Assembly: GCF_014203895.1 (NCBI RefSeq)
Contig: NZ_JACHJY010000015.1
Location: 62,001-126,000 of the forward strand
Direction of reading: 5' to 3'
DNA from: Streptomyces nymphaeiformis
GTDB lineage: Bacteria > Actinomycetota > Actinomycetes > Streptomycetales > Streptomycetaceae
Length of the DNA: 64,000 bases
The notes below the pieces were generated by a model. The model had not been told where the DNA came from. It did no database searches and saw only the letters and a program-made list of their open reading frames with translations. Position numbers and translations under genes: made by a program. Position 1 is the first letter of the stretch. The number at the start of each line of letters is the position of its first letter. Positions 1-8,093 of this stretch are shown piece by piece.

Positions 1-441
1 CGTTCGGTCCGTGCCATGCTCGCGCCGGGCGACGCGCTGCTGCTCGGCACGGACCTGGTGAAGGACGAGGCGACGCTCGTGGCCGCCTACGACGACGCGG
101 CCGGGGTGACGGCCGCGTTCAACAAGAACGTGCTGTCGGTGATCGACCGGGAGCTGGGGGCGGACGCCGATCCGGCCGCCTTCGACCACGTGGCGGTGTG
201 GGACGCCGAGCGGGAGTGGATCGAGATGCGGCTGCGCGCCCGCCGCGCGCTGACCGTGAAGATCCCGGAGCTGGATCTCGTGGTGCCGTTCGCGGCGGGC
301 GAGGAGATGCGGACGGAGGTGTCCGCGAAGTTCCGTCAGGCGGGCGTACGGAAGGAGCTGGCGGCGGCGGACCTGGAGCTGTCCCGCTGGTGGACGGACG
401 GCGAGGGCAGGTTCGCGCTGTCCCTGGCGACGGTCGGCTGA
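1..441 (+). CDS. egtD: EgtD, histidine N-alpha-methyltransferase (3' part)
   Basis: The reading frame is open from the first base of the window, so the 5' end lies outside. The visible C-terminal ~147 residues match EgtD, the SAM-dependent enzyme that trimethylates histidine to hercynine in ergothioneine biosynthesis. Recognisable pieces are GTDLVKD, the AAYDDAAGVTAAFN stretch and EEMRTEVSAKF, which lines the histidine pocket. egtABC would be expected just upstream, outside the window. The last 105 bp overlap the convergent acyltransferase on the other strand. Confidence 0.9.
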   Translation, partial: RSVRAMLAPGDALLLGTDLVKDEATLVAAYDDAAGVTAAFNKNVLSVIDRELGADADPAAFDHVAVWDAEREWIEMRLRARRALTVKIPELDLVVPFAAGEEMRTEVSAKFRQAGVRKELAAADLELSRWWTDGEGRFALSLATVG

Positions 442-1295
442 GGGACGGTCGGCTGAGCGGCGGCCGGGCGGGCGGCGGCTGACTGAGCGACGGTCCGCTG
501 AGCCGCGGCCGCCAGGGCTCGGCGGTCCGGATACCGAATACTGGATATCGGATCCATTATTCGAATATTGGCCACCATCCGCCGCGCGGTGACGACCCGC
601 CACAAGGACGCGCCCAGCGGATCGTCCCCGACGTACGCGGCGGCCCCGGTGGGCCGGTAGTCGATCCGTACCGGCAGCACGGCGCTTCCGCTGTCGAGCG
701 CCGCCTGGAACGCGGCCGGGCGGAAGCGCCCCCGGGCCCGCCCGCACCAGGTGGACCCCTCGGGGAAGACGACCACCCGGCCGCCGCCGGCGAGCACCGC
801 GGACATCTCCCGGACGGTGCCGGGCAGGGCCCTGAGCCGGTCGCGGTCGATGAAGAGGGTGCCGCCGAGCGCGGCGAGCGGGCCCAGGACGGGCCAGTGG
901 CGGACCTCGGTCTTGGCCACCATCCGGCCGGGCAGCACGGCCGCGAGGAGCGGGACGTCCAGCCAGGAGACGTGGTTGGCGACGACGAGGAGCGGGCCGG
1001 TGAGCCCGTCGGCCGTCCCCTCGTACCGTACGCGCACGCCGAAGGCGCGGACCACGGCCCGCACCCAGCTCCGGACGAGGGCGAGGCGCCCGGCCGCGGG
1101 GAGCAGCCCCGCGGCCGGGGCGAGCAGGACGCCGAGGAGGACGGTGCCGATCCCGGCGGTCAGCCGGGCCACGGCGAGGACCGTGCCGGCCCGCTCGTCC
1201 GGCCGCCCGGGCCCGGTCTCGGGGTGGGCCGTGCAGCGGCCGGGGGTGCAGGGCGCCGTGGGGAGCCACGGCGAGAGGGCCGTGGACCCGTTCAC
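336..1295 (-). CDS. 1-acyl-glycerol-3-phosphate-type acyltransferase (PlsC/OlsA family)
   Basis: Membrane-associated acyltransferase of the PlsC family. Hydrophobic N-terminal segment near residues 30-60, then the catalytic HX4D box (NHVSWLD) and the FPEGS substrate box. The GTG start at 1295 overlaps the stop of the upstream GNAT gene as GTGA, indicating translational coupling; the pair resembles OlsB-OlsA of ornithine-lipid synthesis, where OlsA adds the second acyl chain to lyso-ornithine lipid. The frame carries an Ala/Gln/Pro-rich tail of about 60 residues that reads into convergent egtD. DNA at 525-570 is unusually AT-rich for this genome, so the natural end may be earlier. Confidence 0.82.
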   Translation of the reverse strand: MNGSTALSPWLPTAPCTPGRCTAHPETGPGRPDERAGTVLAVARLTAGIGTVLLGVLLAPAAGLLPAAGRLALVRSWVRAVVRAFGVRVRYEGTADGLTGPLLVVANHVSWLDVPLLAAVLPGRMVAKTEVRHWPVLGPLAALGGTLFIDRDRLRALPGTVREMSAVLAGGGRVVVFPEGSTWCGRARGRFRPAAFQAALDSGSAVLPVRIDYRPTGAAAYVGDDPLGASLWRVVTARRMVANIRIMDPISSIRYPDRRALAAAAQRTVAQSAAARPAAAQPTVPQPTVARDSANLPSPSVHQRDSSRSAAASSFRTPA

Positions 1296-2110
1296 CGCGC
1301 CGGGACGAGCGAGAGGAAGTGGTTGAGGTAGCGCGGGTTGGTGCGGCGCATCGAGAGCAGGACGTAGAGGTCGGCGGTGCCGAAGTCGGGGTCGTGCGCG
1401 GGCGCGCCGCAGACCCAGGCGCCGAGCCGCAGGTAGCCGCGGAGCAGCGGCGGGAGCTCGGTGCGGCCCTCGGGGCGGGCGATGCCGTCGGGGCTCCACA
1501 GCTTGTGCGGGGTGACCCAGTACTCCTCGGGGGCGAGGTGCTTGGCCTTGACGGTGTCCCAGGTGGCGGCGGCGAGGGTGCCGCCGTCGGCGAGCGGGAT
1601 GGAGCAGCAGCCGGCGAGCCAGTTGTGGCCGGTGCGGGTCATGTAGCGGGCGAGGCCGGCCCAGATGAGGGCGATCACGGCGCCGTTGCGGTGGGCGGGG
1701 TGGACGCAGGAGCGGCCGACCTCCACCAGGTCGTGCCGGACGGGCGCGAGGCGGGTGAGGTCGAACTCGGTCTCGGAGTAGAGGCGTCCGGCGACGGCGG
1801 CCCGGTCGGGCGGCAGGATCCGGTAGGTGCCGACGACCTCGCCGGTGCCCTCCTCGCGCACCAGGAGGTGGTCGCAGTACGCGTCGAAGGCGTCGCCGTC
1901 GAGGCCGGGCTCGGGGCCGTCGAGCAGGGCGCCCATCTCGCCGGCGAAGACCTGGTGGCGCAGCCGCTGGGCGGCCCGGACGTCCTCCTGGTCCCGGGCG
2001 AGGCCGACGACGTACCGGGGCGCGGGCTGCTCCGCCGGGGCCTGGGGCTGTGCGGGGACGGACACGGGCGCGGGGACGGGGACGGCGAGCGCGTGCGTCG
2101 GTGCGGTCAT
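1292..2110 (-). CDS. olsB: GNAT-family N-acyltransferase, OlsB-like
   Basis: 272 residues. After a Pro/Ala-rich N-terminus of about 40 residues comes an acetyltransferase fold with the signatures of the hemolysin-like/OlsB branch: RLRHQVFAGEMGA, the EVGRSCVHPAHRNG acyl-donor loop, and GCCSIP. OlsB transfers a 3-hydroxyacyl group from ACP to ornithine, forming lyso-ornithine lipid. The start at 2110 is chosen for a GGAGGA ribosome site just upstream; an in-frame ATG 28 codons earlier lacks one. Four-base GTGA overlap with the downstream PlsC-type gene supports a two-step lipid pathway. The ornithine substrate is inferred from family resemblance and gene pairing. Confidence 0.8.
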   Translation of the reverse strand: MTAPTHALAVPVPAPVSVPAQPQAPAEQPAPRYVVGLARDQEDVRAAQRLRHQVFAGEMGALLDGPEPGLDGDAFDAYCDHLLVREEGTGEVVGTYRILPPDRAAVAGRLYSETEFDLTRLAPVRHDLVEVGRSCVHPAHRNGAVIALIWAGLARYMTRTGHNWLAGCCSIPLADGGTLAAATWDTVKAKHLAPEEYWVTPHKLWSPDGIARPEGRTELPPLLRGYLRLGAWVCGAPAHDPDFGTADLYVLLSMRRTNPRYLNHFLSLVPAR

Positions 2111-2248
2111 GGCGGGCTCCTCCGGCGGACGGAAGGGAAAGGGGCGGGACCGGGCCGCGTGAGCGGTGGCCCGGCTCCTTGTTTCTTCCGTCACCGGCTG
2201 GATTCGACATGACCGTCCGGGGGCTCGCGGGTGTGCGAACGCTGAATG

Positions 2249-3499
2249 CTATTCGGCGAGGGTGTCCGTGATCGCGGTCGAGGCCTCCTTGGCCGCCTTC
2301 ACGGGGTCCTCTCCCTGGAGGACCGCCGTCATGTACGGCTTGATGGGGTTGTCGGCCTCGACGTCGGCCCACTGCGGGGAGTTGGGGGTGGCCCGGCCGC
2401 GTGCGGCGCCCTTCGCCATGACGGCGGTGGCCTCCTGGCCGGCGACGACGGTGGCGAGGCTCTTCTTGTTGGGCACGTAGCCCATGGCGCGGGCGAGTTC
2501 GGACTGCCACTTCTCGCCGGCGAGCGCCTTGACGACGTCGAGGGCGGCGCCGCGCTGGGGGGCGTTCTCGGGGATGATGAGGTCGGAGCCGCCGGTGAAG
2601 ACGGCGCAGGGCCGGCCGGCCTTCTTGCCGGGTATCGGGAAGTAGCCCAGCTTGTCCTCGAGGTCGGGGTTGGCCTTGAGGATGGCGGCGACGGCGCTGG
2701 GCGTGGCGATGAGCTGGGCGACGTCGCCCTTGGCGAAGACGTCGGCCTGGGGCGGGGTCTGCTCGTCGGCGTTCTTCGGGCCGGAGCCGAGGGCCTGGAG
2801 CTTCTTGTAGAAGGTCATGCCGCGCTGGGCGGCCGGGCTGTCGAGCGCGCCGGTCCACTGGCCGCCCTTGTCGACGGCGAGTTCGCCGCCCTCGTCCCAG
2901 ATGAAGCCGGCGAGGGTGTACCAGTCCTGTCCGGCGAGGTAGATGCCCTGGGAGCCGTTCTTGTCGAGCTTCTCGGTGTCGTCGAGCCACTCGGCCTGGG
3001 TGGCCGGCGGCTTGTCGATGCCGGCGTCGTCGAACAGGTCCTTGTTGTAGATGACGATGCGGTTGGCCGCGTACCAGGGGATGCCGTACTGGGCTCCGGC
3101 GATGCTGCCGGGCTCGGCGAGACCGGGCAGCCAGTCCTGGCTGCCGAGGTCGCGGACCGACTCCAGGGTGAGGTCGAAGAGCTTCTCGGTGTCGGCGTAC
3201 TGGGCGACCTGGGTGTTGCCGACCTCGATGACGTCGGGGCCTCCGGAGCCCTGGATGGCCTCGGTGACCTTCTTCCCGATGCCGGTCCAGTCCTGGATGG
3301 TGAACTTCAGCTCGACCCCGGCGTGCTCCTGCTCGTACGCCTCGGTGAAGCGCGTGAGGAAGTCCTCGCTGACGCTGTCCCGCATGAGCCAGACGTTCAC
3401 GGTCTTCGTCCCGCCGTCGCCGCCCGGCAGCATCCCGCAGCCCGCGAGGGCGAGCGCGGTGGCGGCGGCCAGGGGGCAGGCGAGTGAGCGGTTCTTCAC
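2249..3499 (-). CDS. Sugar ABC transporter substrate-binding lipoprotein (orphan)
   Basis: 416 residues from the GTG at 3499 (ribosome site AGAAGG); a GTG three codons earlier is also possible. Begins with a lipoprotein signal ending in ALAGC and continues as a family 1 solute-binding protein (WLMRD, GGPDVIEVGNTQ, IPWYAANRIVIYNKDLF, FTGGSDLIIPENA). It should bind an oligosaccharide outside the membrane and deliver it to an ABC permease, but no permease or ATPase gene is adjacent, so it must share one encoded elsewhere. The promoter spacer contains a near-perfect DasR operator (see 3600-3628), pointing to control by the N-acetylglucosamine/chitin regulon and suggesting an amino-sugar ligand. 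Confidence 0.88.
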   Translation of the reverse strand: MKNRSLACPLAAATALALAGCGMLPGGDGGTKTVNVWLMRDSVSEDFLTRFTEAYEQEHAGVELKFTIQDWTGIGKKVTEAIQGSGGPDVIEVGNTQVAQYADTEKLFDLTLESVRDLGSQDWLPGLAEPGSIAGAQYGIPWYAANRIVIYNKDLFDDAGIDKPPATQAEWLDDTEKLDKNGSQGIYLAGQDWYTLAGFIWDEGGELAVDKGGQWTGALDSPAAQRGMTFYKKLQALGSGPKNADEQTPPQADVFAKGDVAQLIATPSAVAAILKANPDLEDKLGYFPIPGKKAGRPCAVFTGGSDLIIPENAPQRGAALDVVKALAGEKWQSELARAMGYVPNKKSLATVVAGQEATAVMAKGAARGRATPNSPQWADVEADNPIKPYMTAVLQGEDPVKAAKEASTAITDTLAE

Positions 3500-3599
3500 G
3501 TGGGTCACCTTCTGCTCAGGTTCAGCACAGGGTCGTGCATGGGGGGCTGACCCGGCATGGGGGGACCGAACGGGGTGTTCGCGCGGGTATGTGGCCTGG

Positions 3600-3628
3600 A
3601 TTCTGGTCTGGACCAACGGGATGGTCAA
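3600..3628 (-). promoter_or_regulatory. Promoter with DasR-like operator (dre) in the spacer
   Basis: On the minus strand, -35 TTGACC (3628-3623) and -10 CAGAAT (3605-3600) are separated by 17 bp. The spacer and -10 hold the 12-mer TGGTCCAGACCA (3615-3604), which differs at one position from the core TGGTCTAGACCA of DasR-responsive elements. A repressor bound here would cover the promoter. This serves the solute-binding lipoprotein gene starting at 3499. Confidence 0.75.
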
Positions 3629-3645
3629 GTCCTTGACGATCCCGT
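3616..3645. repeat. Inverted repeat upstream of the dre site
   Basis: Arms ACGGGATGGTCAA (3616-3628) and TTGACGATCCCGT (3633-3645) are complementary at 12 of 13 positions around a GTCC centre. The left arm overlaps the -35 box of the lipoprotein promoter. It could be a second operator. Confidence 0.6.
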
Positions 3646-3777
3646 TCCGTGCCCGGATGGACGACCCCTTCCGTTACCCACGGTAGTTACTCATGAGTCG
3701 CACGGCCCCCGTCGTGTCGCGCGCCGACGCGCCCTGGGGCACCGTGGAGGGACCGCACCGAGAGGAGTTCGGCCCCC

Positions 3778-3993
3778 ATGTCGAATCACACCTACCGCGT
3801 CACCGAGATCGTCGGCACCTCCACCGAGGGCCTCGACGAGGCCATCCGCAACGGCATCCAGCGCGCGTCGCAGACCCTGAGGGGCCTCGACTGGTTCGAG
3901 GTCACACAGGTGCGCGGCCACCTCGTCGACGGCTCGATCGAGCACTACCAGGTCGGTCTGAAGGTCGGCTTCCGCCTGGAGGACGAGACCTGA
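3778..3993 (+). CDS. Dodecin family flavin-binding protein
   Basis: 71 residues, the normal dodecin length. Sequence runs YRVTEIVGTSTEGLDEAI, then RGLDWFEVTQVRG, then HYQVGLKVGFRLED. Dodecins form hollow dodecamers that store flavins; the Trp in LDWFEV stacks on the isoalloxazine ring. A GAGAGGAG ribosome site precedes the ATG. It is convergent with the HAD gene that ends 17 bp downstream. Confidence 0.93.
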   Translation: MSNHTYRVTEIVGTSTEGLDEAIRNGIQRASQTLRGLDWFEVTQVRGHLVDGSIEHYQVGLKVGFRLEDET

Positions 3994-4009
3994 CCGACGC
4001 CGGTACGCG

Positions 4010-4498
4010 TCAGGTGCGGCCCTCCTTCTCCTGAGCCTCCCTCAGCGCCTCGGAGGGCTCCGCCCAGCGGGCCCGTACGACACGGAAGCCCGCTTCCTCC
4101 GCCGCGTCGCACACCGCCGTGTCGTCGTCGACCAGCATCCTGACCGTGCGGTCGGCGGCGAGGCGGCGCAGGATCTCCACCTTGGTCACCCGGGCCGGCC
4201 GGAAGTCCCTGTTGCGCCGCATGTGGACGTCACCCTCGGGGAGCCCGTACGCGGCCAGCCACTCCAGGGTCGACCGGCGGCAGCGCTCGGGCCGCCCGGT
4301 GAGGTAGACCACCTCGCACTCCCCGGCCGCCTCGCGGCACAGCGCGACGCCCTCCTCCAGCGGCGGATCGTCGGGTGCCGCCGCGAAGAAGCCCTCCCAG
4401 TCCTTGGGCCTGCGCTCCAGGAAGTGCTGGCGGTGCGCGGTGGCGGCGAGCGTGTTGTCCAGGTCGAAGACGGCCAGGGGCCTGTTGTCAGATATCAC
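4010..4498 (-). CDS. HAD-superfamily phosphatase
   Basis: 162 residues from GTG at 4498. Motif I is FDLDNTLA near the N-terminus, motif II is the T of YLTGRPE, and motif IV is LVDDDTAVC. It resembles small HAD phosphatases/polynucleotide kinase 3'-phosphatase-like proteins; the substrate cannot be read from sequence. An upstream in-frame ATG (4531) is possible, but the GTG lies 6 nt after a TACGCT box, so a leaderless transcript starting at GTG is preferred. Confidence 0.8.
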   Translation of the reverse strand: MISDNRPLAVFDLDNTLAATAHRQHFLERRPKDWEGFFAAAPDDPPLEEGVALCREAAGECEVVYLTGRPERCRRSTLEWLAAYGLPEGDVHMRRNRDFRPARVTKVEILRRLAADRTVRMLVDDDTAVCDAAEEAGFRVVRARWAEPSEALREAQEKEGRT

Positions 4499-4504
4499 GG
4501 GCCC

Positions 4505-4510
4505 AGCGTA
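4505..4510 (-). promoter_or_regulatory. -10 box TACGCT, leaderless promoter of HAD gene
   Basis: TACGCT (minus strand) ends 6 nt before the GTG at 4498, the spacing expected when transcription starts at or next to the start codon. No convincing ribosome site lies between. Confidence 0.5.
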
Positions 4511-4548
4511 GGAGGAGCCCTCGGAACCCACCCCGGGAACACCTCACT

Positions 4549-4576
4549 GGGAATCCCTGTCCGGGAATCCCTGTCC
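4549..4576. repeat. Tandem 14-bp repeat with near-palindromic core
   Basis: Two exact head-to-tail copies of GGGAATCCCTGTCC (4549-4562, 4563-4576) lie in the 99-bp region between the divergent HAD and luciferase-like genes. GGGAATCCC is palindromic apart from its centre base. Placement suggests a regulator-binding site. Confidence 0.6.
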
Positions 4577-4597
4577 GTCCCGCGCGTTGAAGCCTCT

Positions 4598-5626
4598 GTG
4601 AGCACCTTCCTCGACGGCATCCGCTTCTCCGTCCTCGACCGCTCCCGCACCCGGGAGGGCGAGGACGCCCCTCAGGCGCTGCGCGACACCGTGCGCCTCG
4701 CCCAGGAGGCGGAGGCCCTCGGCTACCACCGCTTCTGGGTGTCGGAGCACCACGGCGTGCCCGGGGTGGCCGGATCGGCGCCCACGGTGCTCGCGGCCGC
4801 CGTCGCCGCCGCGACCTCCGCCGTCCGGGTCGGTACGGGAGGGGTGATGCTCCCGAACCACCGGCCGCTCGTCGTGGCCGAGCAGTTCGGTGTGCTCGAG
4901 GCCCTCTTCCCCGGCCGGATCGACATGGGGGTCGGCCGCTCGGTGGGCTTCACGGACGGCATCCGCCGGGCCCTCGGCCGGGCTAAAGAGGACGCCGACC
5001 GGTTCGCGGAGCAGCTCGCCGAGCTCCTCGGCTGGTTCACCGGCGAGCAGACGGCCCATCCGCAGGTGCACGCCCGGCCCGCCGAGGGGCTGCGGGTGCC
5101 GCCCTTCGTCCTCGCGACCGGGGAGGGCGCCGGGATCGCCGCGGCGGCCGGACTCCCCCTGGTCATCGGCGACCTGCGCCGCCGCGACCGGCTCCTCGCG
5201 GCCGTCGACACGTACCGCACCGCCTTCCGCCCGTCCCCGTGGGCGGCCGAGCCGTACGTGGTCGTCGCGGGGACGGTCGCGGTGGCCGCCACCGAGGCGG
5301 AGGCGCGGCGGCTGCTGATGCCGGAGGCCTGGTCGCTCGCCTACTCGCGCACGCGCGGGGTCTTCCCGCCGCTCGCCGCGCCCGAGCGGATCGAGGAGCT
5401 GGCGATGACGTCGATGACGGAGAAGCAGCGCGGCTTCTACGAGTCGGGTCTTGACGGGCACCTGCACGGCACGGAGGAGCAGGTGGCCGAGGGGCTGGAG
5501 CGGGCGGTGAAGGAGACGGGGGCGCAGGAGGTCCTGGTCACCACGAGCACCTACGACCGGACGGCACTGAGCGACTCGTACCGGCGCCTCGCCCGGGCGG
5601 TCGGCCTGACGCCGCGGGGCGTCTGA
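4598..5626 (+). CDS. Luciferase-like (LLM) flavin-dependent monooxygenase
   Basis: 342 residues from GTG 4598. The family fold is evident from FWVSEHHG, the VRVGTGGVMLPNHRPLVVAEQFG strand-helix region and FPGRIDMGVGRSVG; it would use reduced F420 or FMN to oxidise an unknown small substrate. The frame is open upstream, but only this start gives a clean N-terminal beta strand (FLDGIRFSVLD). It is transcribed divergently from the HAD gene across the tandem repeat at 4549-4576. Confidence 0.88.
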   Translation: MSTFLDGIRFSVLDRSRTREGEDAPQALRDTVRLAQEAEALGYHRFWVSEHHGVPGVAGSAPTVLAAAVAAATSAVRVGTGGVMLPNHRPLVVAEQFGVLEALFPGRIDMGVGRSVGFTDGIRRALGRAKEDADRFAEQLAELLGWFTGEQTAHPQVHARPAEGLRVPPFVLATGEGAGIAAAAGLPLVIGDLRRRDRLLAAVDTYRTAFRPSPWAAEPYVVVAGTVAVAATEAEARRLLMPEAWSLAYSRTRGVFPPLAAPERIEELAMTSMTEKQRGFYESGLDGHLHGTEEQVAEGLERAVKETGAQEVLVTTSTYDRTALSDSYRRLARAVGLTPRGV

Positions 5627-5679
5627 GGGCTCGGGGCGCGGTCGTAGGGGCGCGACCAGGGCAAACGCGGACCATTCGA

Positions 5680-5685
5680 TAAAGT
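5680..5685 (+). promoter_or_regulatory. -10 box TAAAGT, leaderless promoter of uvrA-like gene
   Basis: TAAAGT is followed by CGCCCC and then the ATG at 5692. The six-base spacing and absence of a purine-rich ribosome site suggest a leaderless mRNA. Confidence 0.5.
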
Positions 5686-5691
5686 CGCCCC

Positions 5692-8049
5692 ATGCAAGAC
5701 GCCCCCCACGATCCGTACGTCCGTGTCCGAGGTGCCCGCGAGCACAACCTCGTCGGTGTCGACGTCGACATCCCGCGCGACGCGCTCGTCGTGTTCACCG
5801 GGGTCTCCGGCTCCGGCAAGTCGTCGCTGGCCTTCGGGACGATCTACGCCGAGGCCCAGCGCCGCTACTTCGAGTCGGTCGCCCCGTACGCGCGGCGGCT
5901 GATCCACCAGGTGGGGGCGCCCGCGGTCGGCGAGATCACCGGGCTGCCGCCGGCGGTCTCCCTGGAGCAGCGCCGCTCCACGCCGAACGCCCGGTCCTCC
6001 GTCGGTACGGTGACCACGCTCTCGAACTCGCTGCGGATGCTGTTCTCCCGGGCGGGCCGCTACCCGGAGGGTGCGGAGCGGCTCGACTCCGACGCCTTCT
6101 CCCCCAACACGGCGGCGGGCGCGTGCCCTTCGTGCCACGGACTCGGCCTGGTCCACGACACCAGCGAGGAACTCCTCGTGCCCGACCCGAGCCTGTCGAT
6201 CCGTCAGGGGGCGATCGCCGCCTGGCCGGGCGCCTGGCAGGGGAAGAACCTGCGGGACGTGCTCGACACCCTCGGCCACGACGTCGACCGGCCGTGGCGG
6301 GAGCTCGACGCGAAGGACCGGGAGTGGATCCTCTTCACGGACGAGCAGCCGGTCGTCACCGTCCATCCGGTGCGGGAGGCGGAGCGCATCCAACGCCCCT
6401 ACCAGGGCACGTACATGAGCGCCCGCCGCTACGTCATGCGCACCTACTCCGACTCGAAGAGCCCGACCCTGCGGACGAAGGCGGAGCGCTTCCTCACCAG
6501 CGCGCCCTGCCCGGCGTGCGGCGGCGGCCGGCTGCGGCCCGAGGCGCTCGCCGTCACCTTCGCCGGGCGGAACGTCGCCGAGCTCGCCGCGCTGCCGCTC
6601 ACCGCCCTGTCCGGTCTCCTCTCGACGGCCGCGGCGACGGAGAGGGACGCCTCGGAGACGGCACGCGTCCTCACCGAGGACCTCGTCGCCCGGATCGGCA
6701 CGGTCACCGAACTCGGCCTCGGCTACCTGAGCCTGGACCGCGCGACCCCCACCCTGTCCAACGGCGAGCTCCAGCGGCTGCGGCTCGCCACGCAGCTGCG
6801 CTCCGGCCTCTTCGGCGTGGTGTACGTCCTCGACGAGCCCTCCGCCGGGCTGCACCCGGCCGACACCGAGGCCCTGCTCGTGGTCCTCGACCGGCTGAAG
6901 GCGGCCGGGAACTCGGTCTTCGTCGTCGAGCACCACCTCGACGTCGTCCGGCACGCCGACTGGCTCGTGGACGTCGGCCCGCGCGCCGGCGTGCACGGCG
7001 GGCGGGTCCTGCACAGCGGCCCGCCGGACGGTCTCGCCGATGTCGAGGCCTCCGCGACCCGGCGGTTCCTCTTCGACCGGGGGCCCGCGCCCGACCGGAC
7101 GGTACGGGAGCCGGCGGGCTGGCTGCGGCCGGGGCCGGTCACCCGGCACAACCTGCGGGCGGTGGACGCGGCCTTCCCCGTCGGTGTCCTCACCGCGGTC
7201 ACGGGCGTCTCGGGCTCCGGGAAGTCCACCCTCGTCGACGCGCTGACCGGGGAAGTGGCGGGCGTGGGCCGTCTGGTGACGGTGGACCAGCGCCCGATCG
7301 GCCGTACCCCGCGCTCCAACCTCGCCACGTACACGGGCCTCTTCGACGTCGTGCGCAAGCTGTTCACGGAGACCGAGGAGGCCAGGGCGCGCGGGTACAA
7401 GGCGGGACGCTTCTCCTTCAACGTGCCCGGCGGCCGCTGCGAGACCTGCCAGGGCGAGGGCTTCGTCTCCGTCGAACTCCTCTTCCTGCCCAGCACGTAC
7501 GCCCCCTGCCCCGACTGCCACGGCGCCCGCTACAACCCCGAGACCCTCCAGGTGCGGCTGCGCGGCCTCACCATCGCCGAGGTCCTCGACCTGACCGTCG
7601 AGTCGGCCGCCGCCTTCTTCGAGGACACCCCCGCCGCCGCGCGAAGCCTGCGCACCCTCCTCGACGTGGGCCTCGGCTATCTGCGGCTCGGACAGCCGGC
7701 CACCGAGCTGTCGGGCGGCGAGGCGCAGCGCATCAAGCTCGCCTCCGAGCTCCAGCGGCCGCACCGCTCCCCCACCACGTACGTCCTCGACGAGCCGACG
7801 ACCGGTCTGCACCCGGCGGACGTCGAGGTCCTCATGCGCCAGCTCCACGGCCTCGTGGACGCCGGGCACTCGGTGATCGTCGTCGAGCACGACATGGACG
7901 TCGTCGCCACCGCCGACTGGGTCCTCGACCTCGGGCCCGGCGGCGGAGACCAGGGCGGCCGGATCGTCGCGGCGGGCCCGCCGGCGGAGGTCGCCGCGGT
8001 CCCCGGGAGCCGGACGGCCCCGTACCTCGCGAGGGCGCTGAGCGGCTGA
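5692..8049 (+). CDS. UvrA-like ABC ATPase, compact paralogue
   Basis: 785 residues, about 170 shorter than housekeeping UvrA. Two ABC cassettes, each with Walker A GVSGSGKS (residues ~38 and ~500) and an ABC signature (LSNGELQRLRLA in the first, LSGGEAQRIKLA in the second) followed by VLDEP. Zinc modules CPSCHGLG, CPACGGG, CETCQGEG and CPDCHG are present. The shortened insertion region fits UvrA2/DrrC-type proteins, which bind damaged or drug-modified DNA and are linked to drug or UV tolerance rather than core excision repair. No uvrB or uvrC is nearby. Confidence 0.9.
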   Translation: MQDAPHDPYVRVRGAREHNLVGVDVDIPRDALVVFTGVSGSGKSSLAFGTIYAEAQRRYFESVAPYARRLIHQVGAPAVGEITGLPPAVSLEQRRSTPNARSSVGTVTTLSNSLRMLFSRAGRYPEGAERLDSDAFSPNTAAGACPSCHGLGLVHDTSEELLVPDPSLSIRQGAIAAWPGAWQGKNLRDVLDTLGHDVDRPWRELDAKDREWILFTDEQPVVTVHPVREAERIQRPYQGTYMSARRYVMRTYSDSKSPTLRTKAERFLTSAPCPACGGGRLRPEALAVTFAGRNVAELAALPLTALSGLLSTAAATERDASETARVLTEDLVARIGTVTELGLGYLSLDRATPTLSNGELQRLRLATQLRSGLFGVVYVLDEPSAGLHPADTEALLVVLDRLKAAGNSVFVVEHHLDVVRHADWLVDVGPRAGVHGGRVLHSGPPDGLADVEASATRRFLFDRGPAPDRTVREPAGWLRPGPVTRHNLRAVDAAFPVGVLTAVTGVSGSGKSTLVDALTGEVAGVGRLVTVDQRPIGRTPRSNLATYTGLFDVVRKLFTETEEARARGYKAGRFSFNVPGGRCETCQGEGFVSVELLFLPSTYAPCPDCHGARYNPETLQVRLRGLTIAEVLDLTVESAAAFFEDTPAAARSLRTLLDVGLGYLRLGQPATELSGGEAQRIKLASELQRPHRSPTTYVLDEPTTGLHPADVEVLMRQLHGLVDAGHSVIVVEHDMDVVATADWVLDLGPGGGDQGGRIVAAGPPAEVAAVPGSRTAPYLARALSG

Positions 8050-8093
8050 CCCGGTACGCTCTCCCGCACACCAGCCGGGGGGACGGGGACAAC

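Noticed and set aside
336..2990. 884-codon minus-strand open frame
   Set aside because: Only its last 320 codons are a gene (acyltransferase); the rest is Arg/Pro/Gly-rich read-through antisense or out of frame with the OlsB-like and lipoprotein genes.
2246..3487. 413-codon plus-strand frame opposite the solute-binding protein
   Set aside because: Val/Gly/Leu-rich shadow of a clear lipoprotein gene; no ribosome site or family.
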